A stretch of 64,000 nucleotides of DNA from Palaemon carinicauda (GCF_036898095.1 NC_090750.1:87030270-87094269), one strand, 5' to 3'. Numbered from the stretch's first letter, positions 1 through 13,095 are shown. The notes: generated by a model not told the origin, from the letters alone. Made by a program: numbers and translations.

Positions 1-159
1 TGGAGAACTGTGAGACATAAGAGAAGGTAAGGAATAGTTAATATGCTGCTGATAAGCCTTCTTGTGAAGCAGTTCATCTAATGGATGTCTAGAAAAATAT
101 ATGTGTGTATCCGTAATATCTAAATATACACACATAACTATGTATGTACTCTTCTTAAA

Positions 160-248
160 TTTTTATCTTTCCTTGTTTCCTTTCCTCACTGGGATATTTT
201 CCCTGTTGGAGCCCCTGCTTTTCCAACTAGGGTTGTAGCTTAGCAAGT

Positions 249-291
<43 letters not shown>
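160..291 (+). mobile_element. LINE 3' tail ending in (TAA)n
   Basis: Truncated 3' end of the dispersed LINE family whose longer copy lies at 7020-8096. The landmark block 'cctttcctcactggg ... ttttccaactagggttgtagctta' is followed directly by a TAA microsatellite at about 250-291. No coding part remains. Plus orientation is set by the TAA tail. Confidence 0.75.
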
Positions 292-292
<1 letters not shown>

Positions 293-535
293 ATTCATGG
301 TCAAGTGGTATGTCACTGTTGATACTATACTAGTTTCGTGGACCAGGGTTCGATTCCCAGCCGGTCAGAAGCTATTGTCTTTGAGAGATTTCGCCTGGGG
401 CCCTGATCCCGTTGTCGGAAAGAGAATCCAGATATTAATGTATAAAAAATATATGGCTTATTTGAATATGAAAAACACGTCTGAATGTGCAAAATTTATC
501 ATAAGTATATACTGTATATATATATATATATATAT
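292..535 (+). repeat. tRNA-derived SINE
   Basis: At 299-313 there is an A-box-like stretch (TGGTCAAGTGGTA) and at 347-358 a perfect B-box (GGTTCGATTCC), spaced as in a pol III promoter. The flanks cannot form an acceptor stem, and an unrelated body follows, ending in a TA microsatellite at about 512-534. This is a SINE rather than a working tRNA gene. Its microsatellite end abuts the 3' end of the RTE-like LINE on the other strand. Confidence 0.6.
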
Positions 536-3449
536 CCATCCATATACCAAAGGCACTTCCCCCAACTTTGGGGGGTAGCCGACAACAACAAGAAACAAAA
601 CAAAAAAGGGGACCTCTACTCTCTACGTTCCTCCAGCCTAACCAGGGACTCAGCCGAGTTCAGCTGGTACTGCTAGGGTGCCACAGCCCAACCTCCCACA
701 TTTCCACCACAGATGAAGCTTCATACTGCTGAGTCCCCTACTGCTGCTACCTCCGCGGTCATCTAAGGCACCGGAGGAAGCAGCAGGGCCTACCGGAACT
801 GCGTCACAATCGCTCGCCATTCATTCCTATTTCTCGCACGCTCTTTTGCCTCTCTCACATCTATCCTCCTATCACCCAGAGCTTTCTTCACACCATCCAT
901 CCACCCAAACCTTGGCCTTCCTCTTGTACTTCTCCCATCAACTCTTGCATTCATCACCTTCTTTAGCAGACAGCCATTTTCCATTCTCTCAACATGGCCA
1001 AACCACCTCAACACATTCATATCCACTCTAGCCGCTAACTCATTTCTTACACCCGTTCTCACCCTCACCACTTTGTTCCTAACCCTATCTACTCGAGATA
1101 CACCAGCCATACTCCTCAGACACTTCATCTCAAACACATTCAATTTCTGTCTCTCCATCACTTTCATTCCCCACAACTCCGATCCATACATCACAGTTGG
1201 TACAATCACTTTCTCATATAGAACTCTCTTTACATTCATGCCCAACCCTCTATTTTTTACTACTCCCTTAACTGCCCCCAACACTTTGCAACCTTCATTC
1301 ACTCTCTGACGTACATCTGCTTCCACTCCACCATTTGCTGCAACAACAGACCCCAAGTACTTAAACTGATCCACCTCCTCAAGTAACTCTCCATTCAACA
1401 TGACATTCAACCTTGCACCACCTTCCTTTCTCGTACATCTCATAACCTTACTCTTACCCACATTAACTCTCAACTTCCTTCTCTCACACACCCTTCCAAA
1501 TTCTGTCACTAGTCGGTCAAGCTTCTCTTCTGTGTCTGCTACCAGTACAGTATCATCTGCAAACAACAACTGATTTACCTCCCATTCATGATCATTCTCG
1601 CCTACCAGTTTTAATCCTCGTCCAAGCACTCGAGCATTCACCTCTCTCACCACTCCATCAACATACAAGTTAAACAACCACGGCGACATCACACATCCCT
1701 GTCTCAGCCCCACTCTCACCGGAAACCAATCGCTCACTTCATTTCCTATTCTAACACATGATTTACTACCTTTGTAGAAACTTTTCACTGCTTGCAACAA
1801 CCTTCCACCAACTCCATATAACCTCATCACATTCCACATTGCTTCCCTATCAACTCTATCATATGCTTTCTCCAGATCCATAAACGCAACATACACCTCC
1901 TTACCTTTTGCTAAATATTTCTCGCATATCTGCCTAACTGTAAAAATCTGATTCATACAACCCCTACCTCTTCTAAAACCACCCTGTACTTCCAAGATTG
2001 CATTCTCTGTTTTATCCTTAATCCTATCAATCAGTACTCTACCATACACTTTTCCAACTACACTCAACAAACTAATACCTCTTGAATTACAACACTCATG
2101 CACATCTCCCTTACCCTTATATAGTGGTACAATACATGCACACACCCAATCTACTGGTACCAATGACAACACAAAACACACATTAAACAATCTCACCAAC
2201 CATTCAAGTACAGTCACACCCCCTTCCTTCAACATCTCAGCTTTCACACCATCCATACCAGATGCTTTTCCTACTCTCGTTTCATCTAGTGCTCTCCTCA
2301 CTTCCTCTATTGTAATCTCTCTCTCATTCTCATCTCCCATCACTGGCACCTCAACACCTGGAACAGCAATTATATCTGCCTCCCTATCATCCTCAACATT
2401 CAGCAAACTTTCAAAATATTCCGCCCACCTTTTCCTTGCCTCCTCTCCTTTTAACAAACTTCCATTTCCATCTTTCACTGTCTCTTCAATTCTTGCGCCG
2501 GCCTTCCTTACTCTCTTCACTTCTTTCCAAAACTTCTTCTTATTCTCTTCATATGACTGACCCAGTCCCTGACCCCACCTCAGGTCAGCTGCCCTCTTTG
2601 CCTCACGTACCTTGCGCTTTACTTCCACCTTTTGCTCTCTATATTTTTCATACTTCTCTATACTATTACTCTGCAGCCATTCTTCAAAAGCCCTCTTTTT
2701 CTCTTCCACTTTTACCTTCACTCCTTCATTCCACCATTCACTGCCCTTCCTCATGCTGCCTCCAACAACCTTCTTGCCACATACATCACTTGCAATCCCA
2801 ACAAAATTTTCTTTTGCTAACTTCCACTCCTCCTCTAAATTACCAATTTCTCTTACTCTCACCTCGTCATATGCCATTTTCAACCTTTCCTGATATTTAC
2901 TTTTTACCCCCAGTTTTATTAGCTCTTCAACCCTCACTAGCTCCCTTTTACATCCACCTACTCTATTCCCCCACTCTTTTGCTACAACCAATTTTCCTTC
3001 CACCAAAAAATGATCAGACATACCGTTAGCCATACCCCTAAACACGTGCACGTCTTTCAATCTTCCAAACATTCTTTTAGTTATCAACACATAATCCATT
3101 AATGCCCTTTCTACTACTCTTCCATTTGTCACTCTTACCCATGTATACTTATTTTTATCTTTCTTTTTAAAAAAGCTAGCACTTATTACCATCTCTTGTT
3201 CAACACACATATCTACCAGTCTCTCACCACTCTCATTTTCACCTGGTACGCCATACTTCCCAATGACACCTTCTACCTCTCCAGCGCCCACTCTAGCATT
3301 TAAGTCACCCATAACAACTACATAATTCCTTCTACCCAGTCCTTCTACACACCTAGTTAATTCATTCCAGAACTCATTCCGCTCTTCTTCACTTTTCTCA
3401 CTACCTGGCCCATACGCACTGACAAACGCCCAACATTCCCTACCCATAT

Positions 3450-3450
<1 letters not shown>
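535..3450 (-). mobile_element. RTE-type LINE, 5' truncated, with long open frame
   Basis: A minus-strand non-LTR retrotransposon. The coding part is 790-3447 and the 3' UTR runs from 789 down to about 535, ending in a short TA-type microsatellite, as RTE elements often end in simple repeats. The 5' side is cut off at a large TA/GT microsatellite (3450-3577), so the start of the endonuclease domain is missing. The single uninterrupted frame of nearly 900 codons suggests a young insertion. Confidence 0.85.
790..3447 (-). CDS. RTE-like endonuclease-reverse transcriptase, N-terminus missing
   Basis: An open frame of about 885 codons counted from the first Met past the microsatellite (MGREC). Order: C-terminal half of an apurinic-type endonuclease (GDLNARVG near residue 50, later SDHFLVEG), a Lys/Glu-rich linker, then reverse transcriptase. 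RT motifs include KASGMDGV, the motif-A stretch [26 protein letters not shown] and the catalytic FADD at about residues 629-632. The C-terminal region has WFGHVERM and [12 protein letters not shown], typical of the RTE/BovB group. Normal RTE proteins begin with a full endonuclease, so roughly the first 100 or more residues are lost at the microsatellite. The reading frame continues through the (TA)n as Ile/Tyr repeats, which is not real coding. In life it would nick and copy by target-primed reverse transcription. This copy is probably not autonomous. Confidence 0.85.
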   Translation of the reverse strand: MGRECWAFVSAYGPGSEKSEEERNEFWNELTRCVEGLGRRNYVVVMGDLNARVGAGEVEGVIGKYGVPGENESGERLVDMCVEQEMVISASFFKKKDKNKYTWVRVTNGRVVERALMDYVLITKRMFGRLKDVHVFRGMANGMSDHFLVEGKLVVAKEWGNRVGGCKRELVRVEELIKLGVKSKYQERLKMAYDEVRVREIGNLEEEWKLAKENFVGIASDVCGKKVVGGSMRKGSEWWNEGVKVKVEEKKRAFEEWLQSNSIEKYEKYREQKVEVKRKVREAKRAADLRWGQGLGQSYEENKKKFWKEVKRVRKAGARIEETVKDGNGSLLKGEEARKRWAEYFESLLNVEDDREADIIAVPGVEVPVMGDENEREITIEEVRRALDETRVGKASGMDGVKAEMLKEGGVTVLEWLVRLFNVCFVLSLVPVDWVCACIVPLYKGKGDVHECCNSRGISLLSVVGKVYGRVLIDRIKDKTENAILEVQGGFRRGRGCMNQIFTVRQICEKYLAKGKEVYVAFMDLEKAYDRVDREAMWNVMRLYGVGGRLLQAVKSFYKGSKSCVRIGNEVSDWFPVRVGLRQGCVMSPWLFNLYVDGVVREVNARVLGRGLKLVGENDHEWEVNQLLFADDTVLVADTEEKLDRLVTEFGRVCERRKLRVNVGKSKVMRCTRKEGGARLNVMLNGELLEEVDQFKYLGSVVAANGGVEADVRQRVNEGCKVLGAVKGVVKNRGLGMNVKRVLYEKVIVPTVMYGSELWGMKVMERQKLNVFEMKCLRSMAGVSRVDRVRNKVVRVRTGVRNELAARVDMNVLRWFGHVERMENGCLLKKVMNARVDGRSTRGRPRFGWMDGVKKALGDRRIDVREAKERARNRNEWRAIVTQFR

Positions 3451-4361
<911 letters not shown>

Positions 4362-4590
4362 TTCTTCCTCTTGTTTTTATGAAGCTTTTATAGTTTATAT
4401 ATGATACATCTATTGCAATGTTGCTAATTATCTTAAAATGTTTTATTTTGATTGTTATTACTTCTCTTGGAGTTTATTAATTTTCTTGTTTCCTTTCCTC
4501 ACTGGGCTATTTTTCCTTGTTGGAGCCCTTGGGCTTATAGCATCATGCTTTTCCAACTAGGATTATAGCTTAGCTAGTAAGAATAATAAT
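4362..4590 (+). mobile_element. LINE 3' tail (TAA family)
   Basis: Noncoding 3' end of the family seen at 7020-8096. It carries the 'tttatagtttatatatgatac' segment and then the 'cctttcctcactgggctattttt ... ttttccaactagg' landmark, with a short, impure TAA tail. Confidence 0.75.
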
Positions 4591-4769
4591 AACCGTCGAA
4601 AAAATGTAATCCTTGTTTCCGTTGCCTCCCCAAAATCAGTGCCATTTTCATCGATATTTTCTATATCATCAGTAGTACTAGACCTATCACAATCTTAGTC
4701 AGGTATCTATTATCTGATAGAGAAAAGGGTATCGCAGACAAGAAAATATTTTCGGTCTAGCCCAAAAGC

Positions 4770-4774
4770 CCATG

Positions 4775-4812
<38 letters not shown>

Positions 4813-4855
4813 TATTATTATAATATTATTATTAATAATAATAATAATAATTAAA
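4770..4855. repeat. (ATA)n/(TTA)n microsatellite
   Basis: Trinucleotide array that switches from ATA to TTA and back near 4812-4840. The protein-like frames across it (poly-Ile) are artefacts. Confidence 0.95.
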
Positions 4856-4924
4856 CAGATTATATGTAATTATGATACCTTAAAGAGTGACCCATGTGGC
4901 TGGCGTGCGCAGCAACATCCATGC

Positions 4925-4985
4925 AACACGCTTGCCAGAACATTGGAGCAATGAGATAATGTTTATTTGTGAGGGAAGCGAGCCA
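4925..4985 (+). repeat. Dispersed repeat shared with 38243-38300
   Basis: The block 'cttgccagaaca..ggagcaatgagataatgttta' recurs as its reverse complement near 38262-38297, with a few differences. The family is not recognised. Confidence 0.55.
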
Positions 4986-6024
4986 CTGCGGAGCAGTGAC
5001 AATTTGATTGGCGACCAATCACGATGCTTGTGGGTGGAGCATGTTAAAGATTTTAGGCTATACATAGTTGCAACTCAAATGAAGTCTGACAGACTAAAAT
5101 AAAAATAATTTCTTTTGAATACTATACTTATTACCCATTATTTTTTTTTAATGAAGTTTCCTGTTGAAGTTTAATAAATTAAGCAAAAACGTTCATAATA
5201 GTATTCTATAAGCTCCCCTTTATTTCAGTTCCGACACCCCCCCCCCCCATCGAAACTAAAAGAAAAAGGGATAGCTGAAATGTTAATGGCCTTTTTTTTT
5301 TATAAAGGAGAAATGCAGCTTAATTTCAACAATGCTCCTAAACATATATTGCTTTATAAAAGATGAACAATATGGCACATGTACTGAAAGTTGTTGTATT
5401 TACTAAAAATGAGGGCTCTTTTGCGGGTAAAATCTCCCTCTTTGGTTAAGAAAACTCTTGAGGGCAATCTTTTCTTGGTGTTTGTCAAAGGATACAAGCT
5501 AGGGTTCGGCTCCAGCTTACAGGGAGGATACTGAGAAGGACATGGAAGAAGAGAGAGAGAGAAAAAAAGATAGGATCACCTCCACCGACAAGCTGAGGAT
5601 ACCTTAACTTCTCATGCTTCATCCGTTGGGTGATTTACAGATTTTCATTGGCGGCACCTATACGGAGCAGGTCCTGAAACGTGACACCGTGAGGAACTTG
5701 GCTATTTATTTCTGATATTTACATTTTTGGGTTCCATTTTATTTGCATTTTACAGATTTTTTCCCCCAGATTGAAATGGAACGACGTGATTCTACCAAAA
5801 TTCTTGTCTCCGGTTAGTTAGCATAAAAAAAAATCCGTCATTATGATAGTCATCAGCAAACCAAGTCGAAGTGAACTTATAAATCGTTTCTTCGACGAAT
5901 TGAAGAAAATTGTACCAAGATATTTTATACAAATGGTCGAAGAAGTTTGTTCCTGGATCTGCCTCTTGTGTATTAGTGTTTATTATATCCATATTAGCTA
6001 TAAATTGGTTAAAACCCCCATTTA

Positions 6025-6027
<3 letters not shown>
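4986..6027. other. No recognised gene
   Basis: Contains a C-run at about 5233-5249 and A/T homopolymers. The short frames here lack family motifs. Confidence 0.55.
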
Positions 6028-6099
<72 letters not shown>

Positions 6100-6260
6100 A
6101 AGTTAAGCTTAACCCTAGTTGGAAAAGAAAGATACTATAAGCCCAAGGGCTACCAACGGTAAAAATAGCACAGTGAGGAAAGGAAACATGGAAATAAACT
6201 ACAAGAGAAGTAATAAACAATCAAAATAAAATATTCCAAGAACAGTAACAACGTTAAATT
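6028..6260 (-). mobile_element. LINE 3' tail (TAA family), minus strand
   Basis: A TTA microsatellite (6028-6099) is followed by the reverse complement of the landmark tail ('ccctagttggaaaag ... agtgaggaaaggaa'). This is a 3'-end fragment of the recurrent LINE in inverted orientation. Confidence 0.75.
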
Positions 6261-6484
6261 TGATCTTTCGCATTTAAACGACAAAGGCTTAAAAAAAAGA
6301 AAAAAAAGGAAAAAAAGAGGAAGAGAAATAAGAACAACGTGCAAAAGTGTGAGACTAATTCAAGATATATAAAATTATTTTCTAACCGATTTTTTTTTTA
6401 ATCCTTTGCCATTCATATTCTATTTTCATACTGCATATAATTCGTAGACCTCATTCGTAGCCGACCTATTTTTTTCTATCCTGT

Positions 6485-6700
6485 GCAGTAGCTGTTAAAA
6501 AGGTTAAAGGTGTCTGTCTGGTTTCAGTTCCAGTTTCATCAGAATAGATGCTCACCAGAACATCAGCCGGACAAGTCCAACCCGCCACTGTGGTGCCCAA
6601 GCACAGCAGTGGCCACCCCAGTAAATAGCTTAAACTCACAGTCCCGGACTGGGATCGATCTGCTGCCATGCGAATGCTAGGCGAACACGTTACAACTGAT
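6485..6700 (-). repeat. SINE-like element with tRNA-like head, minus strand
   Basis: Read on the minus strand, a head of about 50 bp contains a B-box-like 'GATCGATCCCAGTCC' preceded by a 'GTTCGCCTAGCATTCGC' segment (6650-6700). A non-coding body with GT-rich, pairable segments follows. This fits a tRNA-derived SINE. The assignment rests on box similarity only. Confidence 0.5.
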
Positions 6701-6734
6701 TTCCTCTGAGAAATTGCTGTTTTGGTAACTGTGT

Positions 6735-6925
6735 CCCTCGATTGGAAGAGCCGTCTGGACTCCGAAAGGCACTAGAACAGTTGGAAGACCCAGACCTACA
6801 TGGCTGAGGACTTTGAAGCGTGAAGTAGATGATGAATGGAGAAGCATTGAATTAAAAGCTCAAGACACCACTGGCGAAATCTAACCGAGGCCCTTTGCGT
6901 CAGTAGGCGTAGGAGGAGATGATGA
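6735..6925 (+). pseudogene. C-terminal remnant of an RTE-like LINE
   Basis: Plus-strand translation from about 6741 gives GRPRPTWLRTLKREVDDEW, followed by A-rich residues and a stop. This matches the C-terminal 'RGRP..W' tail common to RTE-type RTs. A TGATGA-rich end follows at about 6920. No upstream RT is left. Confidence 0.55.
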
Positions 6926-7019
6926 TCATAGTCAAATCTATATCTCCTTCTACGGCTTAGTTCAACCACACATACTCTTCATTCCATTAGGCTGAGAGAT
7001 CAGGTATGTAGCTCATTGT

Positions 7020-8054
7020 TGCATATGCAGATGATGCTACTCTCTTTACATCAATTCCATCCCCTGAATGTAGATCTAGGGTTGGTGAATCCCTTAATAG
7101 AGATTTAGCTAGAATTAGTGCATGGTGCAAATTATGGGGTATGAAGCTGAATCCTAATAAAACTCAAAGTATGATTGTAAGTAGGTCAAGGACGGTGGCT
7201 CCTCAACATCCGGATCTCAGTATTGATAATGTTTCTTTAAATATGTATGACTTTCAAAATTTTAGGTGTGATTCTCGACAGTAAATTTACTTTTGAGAAA
7301 CATATAAGGTCTGTGTCTTCTTCAATTGCACAAAAAAATAGGCTTATTGAGAAAGTCTTTCAAGTCTTTCGGTGATCAATCTATTCTGAAGAAGTGTTTT
7401 AATTCTTTCATTCTACCTTGTTTTGAGTATTGTTCTCCTGTCTGGTCTTCAGCTGCTGATTCTCATCTTAATTTGTTGGACAGAAACTTACGGTCTATTA
7501 AATTTCTTATTCCTGATCTAGATATTAATCTCTGGCACCGTCGTTCAATTAGTTCATTATGCATGTTGCATAAGATTTTTCATAACTCTGTCCATCCTTT
7601 ACATTCAGATCTCCCTGGACAATTCTATCCTGTTCGTAATACTAGGCAGGCAGTTAATTCTAATAGCCAGGCCTTCTCCATCACGAGGCTCAATACTACG
7701 CAGTACTCTAGAAGTTTTATTCCAGCTGTTACCAAGTTGTGGAATGATCTTCCTAATAGGGGGGTTGAATCAGTAGAACTTCAAAAGTTCAAAGTTGGAG
7801 CAAATGCTTTTTTGTTGACCAGGCGGACATGAGTCTTTTTATAGTTTATTTATGACATATTTGTTTTTGATGTTGTTAATAGTTTATATATGACATGTCT
7901 GTTTTGACGTTGTTACTTATTTTAGAATGATTTATTGTTAATTTGTTCTCTTCATTTATTTATTTCCTTATTTCCTTTCCTCGCTGGGCTATTTTTCCCT
8001 GTTGGAGCCCCTGGGCTTATAGCATCTTGCTTTTTCAACTAGGGTTGTAGCTTG

Positions 8055-8096
<42 letters not shown>
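7020..8096 (+). mobile_element. TAA-tailed LINE copy, 5' truncated
   Basis: The longest copy in the window of the recurrent LINE. It holds the C-terminal part of RT (7023-7832), a 3' UTR of about 230 bp with the landmark sequence, and a (TAA)n tail (about 8059-8096). Fragments of its 3' end recur at 160, 4362, 6028, 13096/29376, 39255/46073 and 46362. TAA-repeat tails are known for I-like and related LINEs, but I cannot fix the clade. Confidence 0.85.
7023..7832 (+). pseudogene. LINE reverse transcriptase C-terminal part, frameshifted
   Basis: The frame starts inside RT motif C (AYADDATLFTS at about 7032), followed by LNPNKTQSMIVS. A frameshift occurs near 7260, before GVILDSKFTFEKH, and another in an A-run near 7333. 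The last 168 codons (to 7832) are then open and carry the thumb/C-terminal segment with FILPCFEYCSPVWSS and TKLWNDLP. Two frame breaks and the 5' truncation make it non-functional. Its 3' neighbour is the LINE's own 3' UTR. Confidence 0.8.
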
Positions 8097-8377
8097 CCCT
8101 TTTACTAAGATTCATGCCTCTTTTAAACCTGCCAGGAATGACTGTACTATTTTTAGTTTAAAGAAAATGTTTCTTTTCACTTTTTTTTTCTCTAAAACCA
8201 ACTACAAGTTAGCCTTTCCCTTTGATTTACTCACCCAATAGAAATGCCGTAACCTTCGGCTCTCATCTAAATTTAGACCCTGCGTGTAATCATCAGATCA
8301 ATTCATCATTTCGTATTCGTAGATTATCAGAATTCCAGAATTCTTCAATTCTCGCTCTCTTAAACATTCAGGATACA

Positions 8378-8379
<2 letters not shown>

Positions 8380-8462
<83 letters not shown>
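8380..8462. repeat. (TA)n-(GT)n compound microsatellite
   Basis: About 50 bp of TA followed by about 30 bp of GT. The Ile/Tyr and Thr/His frames over it are artefacts. Confidence 0.95.
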
Positions 8463-8464
<2 letters not shown>

Positions 8465-10259
8465 TGATAATAAACCCTTTTTCTGGGTTTTTAAAGACAA
8501 AATGTACCGAAATTCGTAATCCTGACACCTGTTATATCCGTCAAAATTAGATTTTTTCATTATCGCTAATCTCATTTTTATAATATAACTAGTCTATTAA
8601 CAAATGCTCTATAAGGCAAACCTCTCCTCTTTTACGTTACTGGTTTTCTTTTCTAACTTATTCGTTCTATGTTATCTAACCAATCTGTATTCGATTTCGT
8701 TGTTGGTAAGCCAATTTCTAAGGTTTTTTAAGGTTCCTTTAGTTTACTTTGCTACGTTTCTCCTATTTTCAATTAATCTCTACTGTTAATTCAATTCTTT
8801 CCATCCTCCGTCTTTCACAACTCTACTCCAAAAATTAAGTTTTTACAGTGTCTCTTTCAATCTTATATATTCCTGCAGTGAGAAATCTTTTAATCGACAT
8901 AGTTTTAAAAAAAGTGTATCAGTTTGTTTAAGTAATACAAATTATCACGGTTCCATCGAAAGTATGATAAGAATACTGTTTTTAATAACAGCATGAATAT
9001 TCAGAGGTCTAGGTTCACCAAAGTATTAGAGCCTGATGTAGCCATACATGTCGAAGCTCATTTAGTAGGCCTAATTCATATAACCTCTTTAGATTTAGGT
9101 CCTATACGACTTTTGAATGATTTACTACCTTCTTCCTGATTCCCGATGCTCGCTTCACAGCTCAGGACACTGAGAATAGGCTACTAGGCCTATTTGAGAA
9201 GGTGCGAAACGTTAGCACATGCGGAGATGATATCGATCAAGCCACTTCCTTCATTGGGCTATTCAGGTCCTTAGGATTGAAGTTTTTCTCGTTAGCCCCC
9301 TGAAGTCTTTTGCAAGTTTTTTCGTCCTTTATCCAATATAACTCACAGCTTGAATTATCTTCATTTGTTCTTTTATAATTACTCTTTGATTTTAACATCT
9401 TAATTTAAGCCTTAGGCTACCTTCATCATTATAATAGCCTTTCTTAGCTAAATCCCATTCTGCTATTACCTTCCATGAATCTCCAGTGTCATTTCCCGTT
9501 TTATGACTACATTATTTTACGTTTCCTTGGTTATTTCATCCTTTATTGCTATTTTATATTTTTATTTTCAGTGCGTTTTTACTTATTCCACCTTTATATC
9601 GTACCGTTTTTTCATATATTTCTATCACACTTTCCCCCCAGGAGTCATTATAATGTTTCCTTAATTATTCTTTTACAGTCTCTTGCAATATTCTTTCTTT
9701 TGTTGATACTACAGAATGGTGTGATATAGAATGTTTTCTTTACATTTAATCTTGTTTTATACTGGTCGTATATACTTGTTTCTGATATCATTCTACAGTA
9801 TAGTGTGATCGAGGGTTGTTCCAGCATTCTATTTATTATGATGTATTGCATGCTTTTCATTTCCATAACTTATTTTTATTTTATTATTCTCCATGGTTCT
9901 ACATTGACCAAGATAGTAGGGATTATTATAGTTTAATTTGTCTTAATTCGTATTGCCAGGACCATATTTCTATACTTCATTTTTTTTAAAGTCTCATGAA
10001 TGCCATATTTTCTTCCAGTTTTTTGAATGCTCAGTTTATGACCTTTTTCATAGTATCATTCCTTGAAATGTTTATATTCAGTTGCTTTTTAGATATTTCA
10101 TTTTTTTTTCTTACCTTCCCATTTACTTGCTCATCCTCCTTACTCCCAATGACCACCACTCCCGACTTCTCTACTTTGGTTCTAAAGTGAACTTTTTCAA
10201 AGTTTCTATACTCTGGCAGTTGACAATTGCCACTGCAACTTCCTTCCTGCTACTAAACT
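8463..10259. other. AT-rich region without recognised gene
   Basis: Several short frames rich in Phe/Leu/Ile arise from T-rich DNA and show no family motifs. I see no splice-bounded exon I would defend. Confidence 0.5.
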
Positions 10260-10416
10260 CAATTTTTTTTAATGAGGCGCATTTTAGCTCGGAAACGTTT
10301 CCTGCTATCTAATTGGTTAGAATTATCTTGTCCAACCAATCAGCTATCAGGAAACTTTTTCGAGCTAAAAGGGCACCCCTGCGAGTCGGTGCAAATCTGC
10401 CTCACTAAAAAGAATT
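10260..10416. repeat. Foldback (MITE-like) element, left arm shortened
   Basis: The two arms are inverted copies ('cctgctatctaattggttag' against 'ccaaccaatcagctatcagg'), with outer T/A-runs and 'aatgaggc'/'gcctca' ends. The left arm lacks about 25 bp present in the right arm. A near-complete relative lies at 55468-55648. Confidence 0.7.
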
Positions 10417-10449
10417 GATTATATTGAGCATATTTCGTCCACGTAGATT

Positions 10450-10960
10450 AGTAATTATATTTCTATGTTCCTTATTAGTGTTACAATTTTCTGACAGATA
10501 GCATTCACCCTGCCTTTGAAATCTATTTGTTGTTCTTTATAATACTACCAATTTTTCCATTAAAATCTCCTATTACCATGATTTTCCCCCCTTGCCCTCA
10601 GCTTTGTTTACTTAATCATTAATAGATCGATACATCTCCAGCTCCTTTACTTTACACATACTTTATGTGGGGTATTGGTGAATCCTATTCCTATCTTTAT
10701 CTTTCCATTATCTATCATAACCCACATGGCTTCATGTGTAGGCCTATAGTTCTTCAACAGTTTATCCCCACCGTAACCTTTCCTGGCTCCTCACACACTA
10801 TTGCACTGTAGTATCAACACCCCTCCTCCAACTCAATTCTTGTTGTTAATGAATATTCTATAATTGTTATCCCAGCCTTCCCTTCCTGTCCAAAAGCAAA
10901 TAATAATAGTTTTCTTCTCATCCAGTCATAGGAAGAGGCAGTCTATAGACATGTATCAAC
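10450..10960 (-). pseudogene. LINE endonuclease domain remnant
   Basis: Minus-strand translation gives EAMWVMIDN near 10720, IGFTNTPHK, and then VIGDFNGKIG near 10585. These are the WV, IG..Y/NTP and GDFNxKIG motifs of a LINE apurinic-like endonuclease. Several stops interrupt it. It lies head-to-head with the RT remnant at 11400-12560. Confidence 0.6.
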
Positions 10961-11233
10961 TCTGGTCCCTTTGCTTATGATAGTGACTATTGAAATTACA
11001 GTATACAACTTAACCAAGACCGAATCTAATATATGTACAACTCTTTCCTTTACAAACGACACGTTTCAGTATAAAATTATCAACTTTATTAGCTCCATGT
11101 TCAAGGCCGTGATGAATTCTGATCGATGTTACGTAAAACGAAATAGATTTTCGTGCAAGTTTTTTCAGTACTTTAAGTAGGTCAAATATCGTTTCTTTAA
11201 TGGCTCTATTTACCCAATTTACCACCTAGCATT

Positions 11234-11238
<5 letters not shown>

Positions 11239-11319
<81 letters not shown>
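11239..11319. repeat. (TC)n microsatellite
   Basis: About 80 bp of pure CT repeat. Confidence 0.97.
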
Positions 11320-11321
<2 letters not shown>

Positions 11322-11399
11322 GATAACCCTTATTGCTAAGGACATAATCATCACTCTCTTGAACATCTTTAAGAGAGTATTTCGGTAAAGATAACTATA

Positions 11400-11677
11400 G
11401 AAATAAGAAACTCCTTATAGTAACTGTAATAGACTTTATTAAAGCCTTCGACTCTGTAAAAAAGGGAGGTATTAATAGAAGTTTTAAAAGAAAATACAGA
11501 ACCCATACCAAAATTATAAATGCCATTACAAACATTTACCAGGGATTCACAACAAACATTGAAGGTAGCAAGTTGGCCAGGGCACCAGCTACTCGTTGAG
11601 ATACTACAGCTAGAGAGTTATTTGGTTCTTTGACTGGCTATACAGTACTACATTGGATCCTTCTCTCTGGTTACGGA

Positions 11678-11724
<47 letters not shown>

Positions 11725-12560
11725 TACACATACACCAAATAGTCTGGCCTATTCTTTCCACATTCTCCTCCGTCCTCACACACCAGCTGGCAGTACAAGA
11801 AGTTATGAATTATGGAGATTGTAACAGTGTAGGAGATTTGGCATTGCTTGTGAGAATAAAGATTTATGAAACAGTAGTAGTACCTACCATGTTTGGAAAT
11901 AATGAGATATGGGGCGTAAACACAGAAAACAAAAATGAAAGAACTAGAGGATATAGGTACAGTACAAAATTATAAAAGGAATGTTTGAGCAGGTTGCTAC
12001 CACACCTTATTGGGGGTTAATAGCAGAAACAGGAATGTGGACAATTTAAAATAGAATAGAGTATAAAAAGGTGATGCTTTTTCATAATATCATAACATCA
12101 GATGATAACGATTAGTTGAGATAGTGGAAGACCAAATAAGGGAACCGTATGGGGAATGCTTGGGAAAAAAAGGTCGTATAGAAATATGGAAAAAATATGA
12201 TATCAAAATTGAAGAGGAAGGAAAGTATAAAAAGCAAGAACTTAAGAAAGAAATAAAAAGCGAAGTGGTAGAAGAAACTAAAAGAAAATCGAAAAAAATA
12301 AAGCAGAAATTACCAAACTGAGGTTAGTACAGTAATGACAGAAGAGATTGCATAGGAGAACTTAACACTAAGGAAGCATTAATAGTTATAAAAACAAGGC
12401 TGAATATGATAGAATTAAAAGAAAATTAAGTATGAAAAGGATAAGCCTTGTGTTTTGTGTAGTGAGGCAGATGATACAGAGAATATGTTTAGCTGTAAGG
12501 AATTAAGAACTAAATATTCTTAAACCAAGGCAAACCTATATTAGGCAAGCCCTGGATGTT
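11400..12560 (+). pseudogene. LINE reverse transcriptase and C-terminal remnants
   Basis: Plus-strand segments include VIDFIKAFDSV (RT motif A) at about 11430 and ITNIYQGFTT near 11528. A T-run insertion (11680-11721) follows, then KIYETVVVPTMFG near 11860, TPYWGLIAETGMW near 12002, and a zinc-knuckle-like DKPCVLCSEADDTENMFSC near 12443. Motif order follows a LINE RT to its Cys-rich tail. Frameshifts and stops are frequent, so this is an old copy. Confidence 0.6.
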
Positions 12561-13095
12561 AGAAGGGAAAATATGCAAGGTGGGATGTCTGTGTTGTAAA
12601 TAACTTATGGCAATTCATTTTCTGCAGATTGCAGCATTTTGCACATACGTTTCTAGTAGTGTGCCCACAAATTGCAATCATCGTGTTGTGGAGAGAACAA
12701 CGAGGAACCAGAAACCAGCTGAGCTTCTGGCCTGCACCTAGATTCACTCAATTGTTATATGGAAAAGGTAATAGTTATACCATCTTTTGACACAGAATTA
12801 TCAAATCCCAGAACGTCAATGAACAAATGGTCATAGTGTTTACGCTTAGCCAAGTTAGCTTACATTGTATTCTACTGTAATCCAAAACAAGAATAAGTGA
12901 CGTTGAGCTTACAGGTGGACGATAGTCTGCTACAGTTAAGGAGCTAGCCGGAGCTAGCCTAGCCTACGGTAGCCAATATGATTTCTATTTTGGATTTTGG
13001 CCATAGATTAAGGCAAAAAGGTAATGGAACGTGTGGTGTATGTATGATAGCGGCCACCTGGATGTATTATTATGTCTAACTTGGAATACGGCAAA
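12561..13095. other. No recognised gene
   Basis: No coding, RNA or repeat signature that I recognise. Confidence 0.5.

Noticed and set aside
297..366. A tRNA gene (A- and B-box present)
   Set aside because: No acceptor or anticodon stem pairing could be found, and a SINE-type body follows, so it is annotated as a SINE head.
4772..6220. Poly-Ile, poly-Leu and poly-Asn proteins across microsatellites (also 8222-8467)
   Set aside because: Simple-repeat translations with no flanking coding signal.
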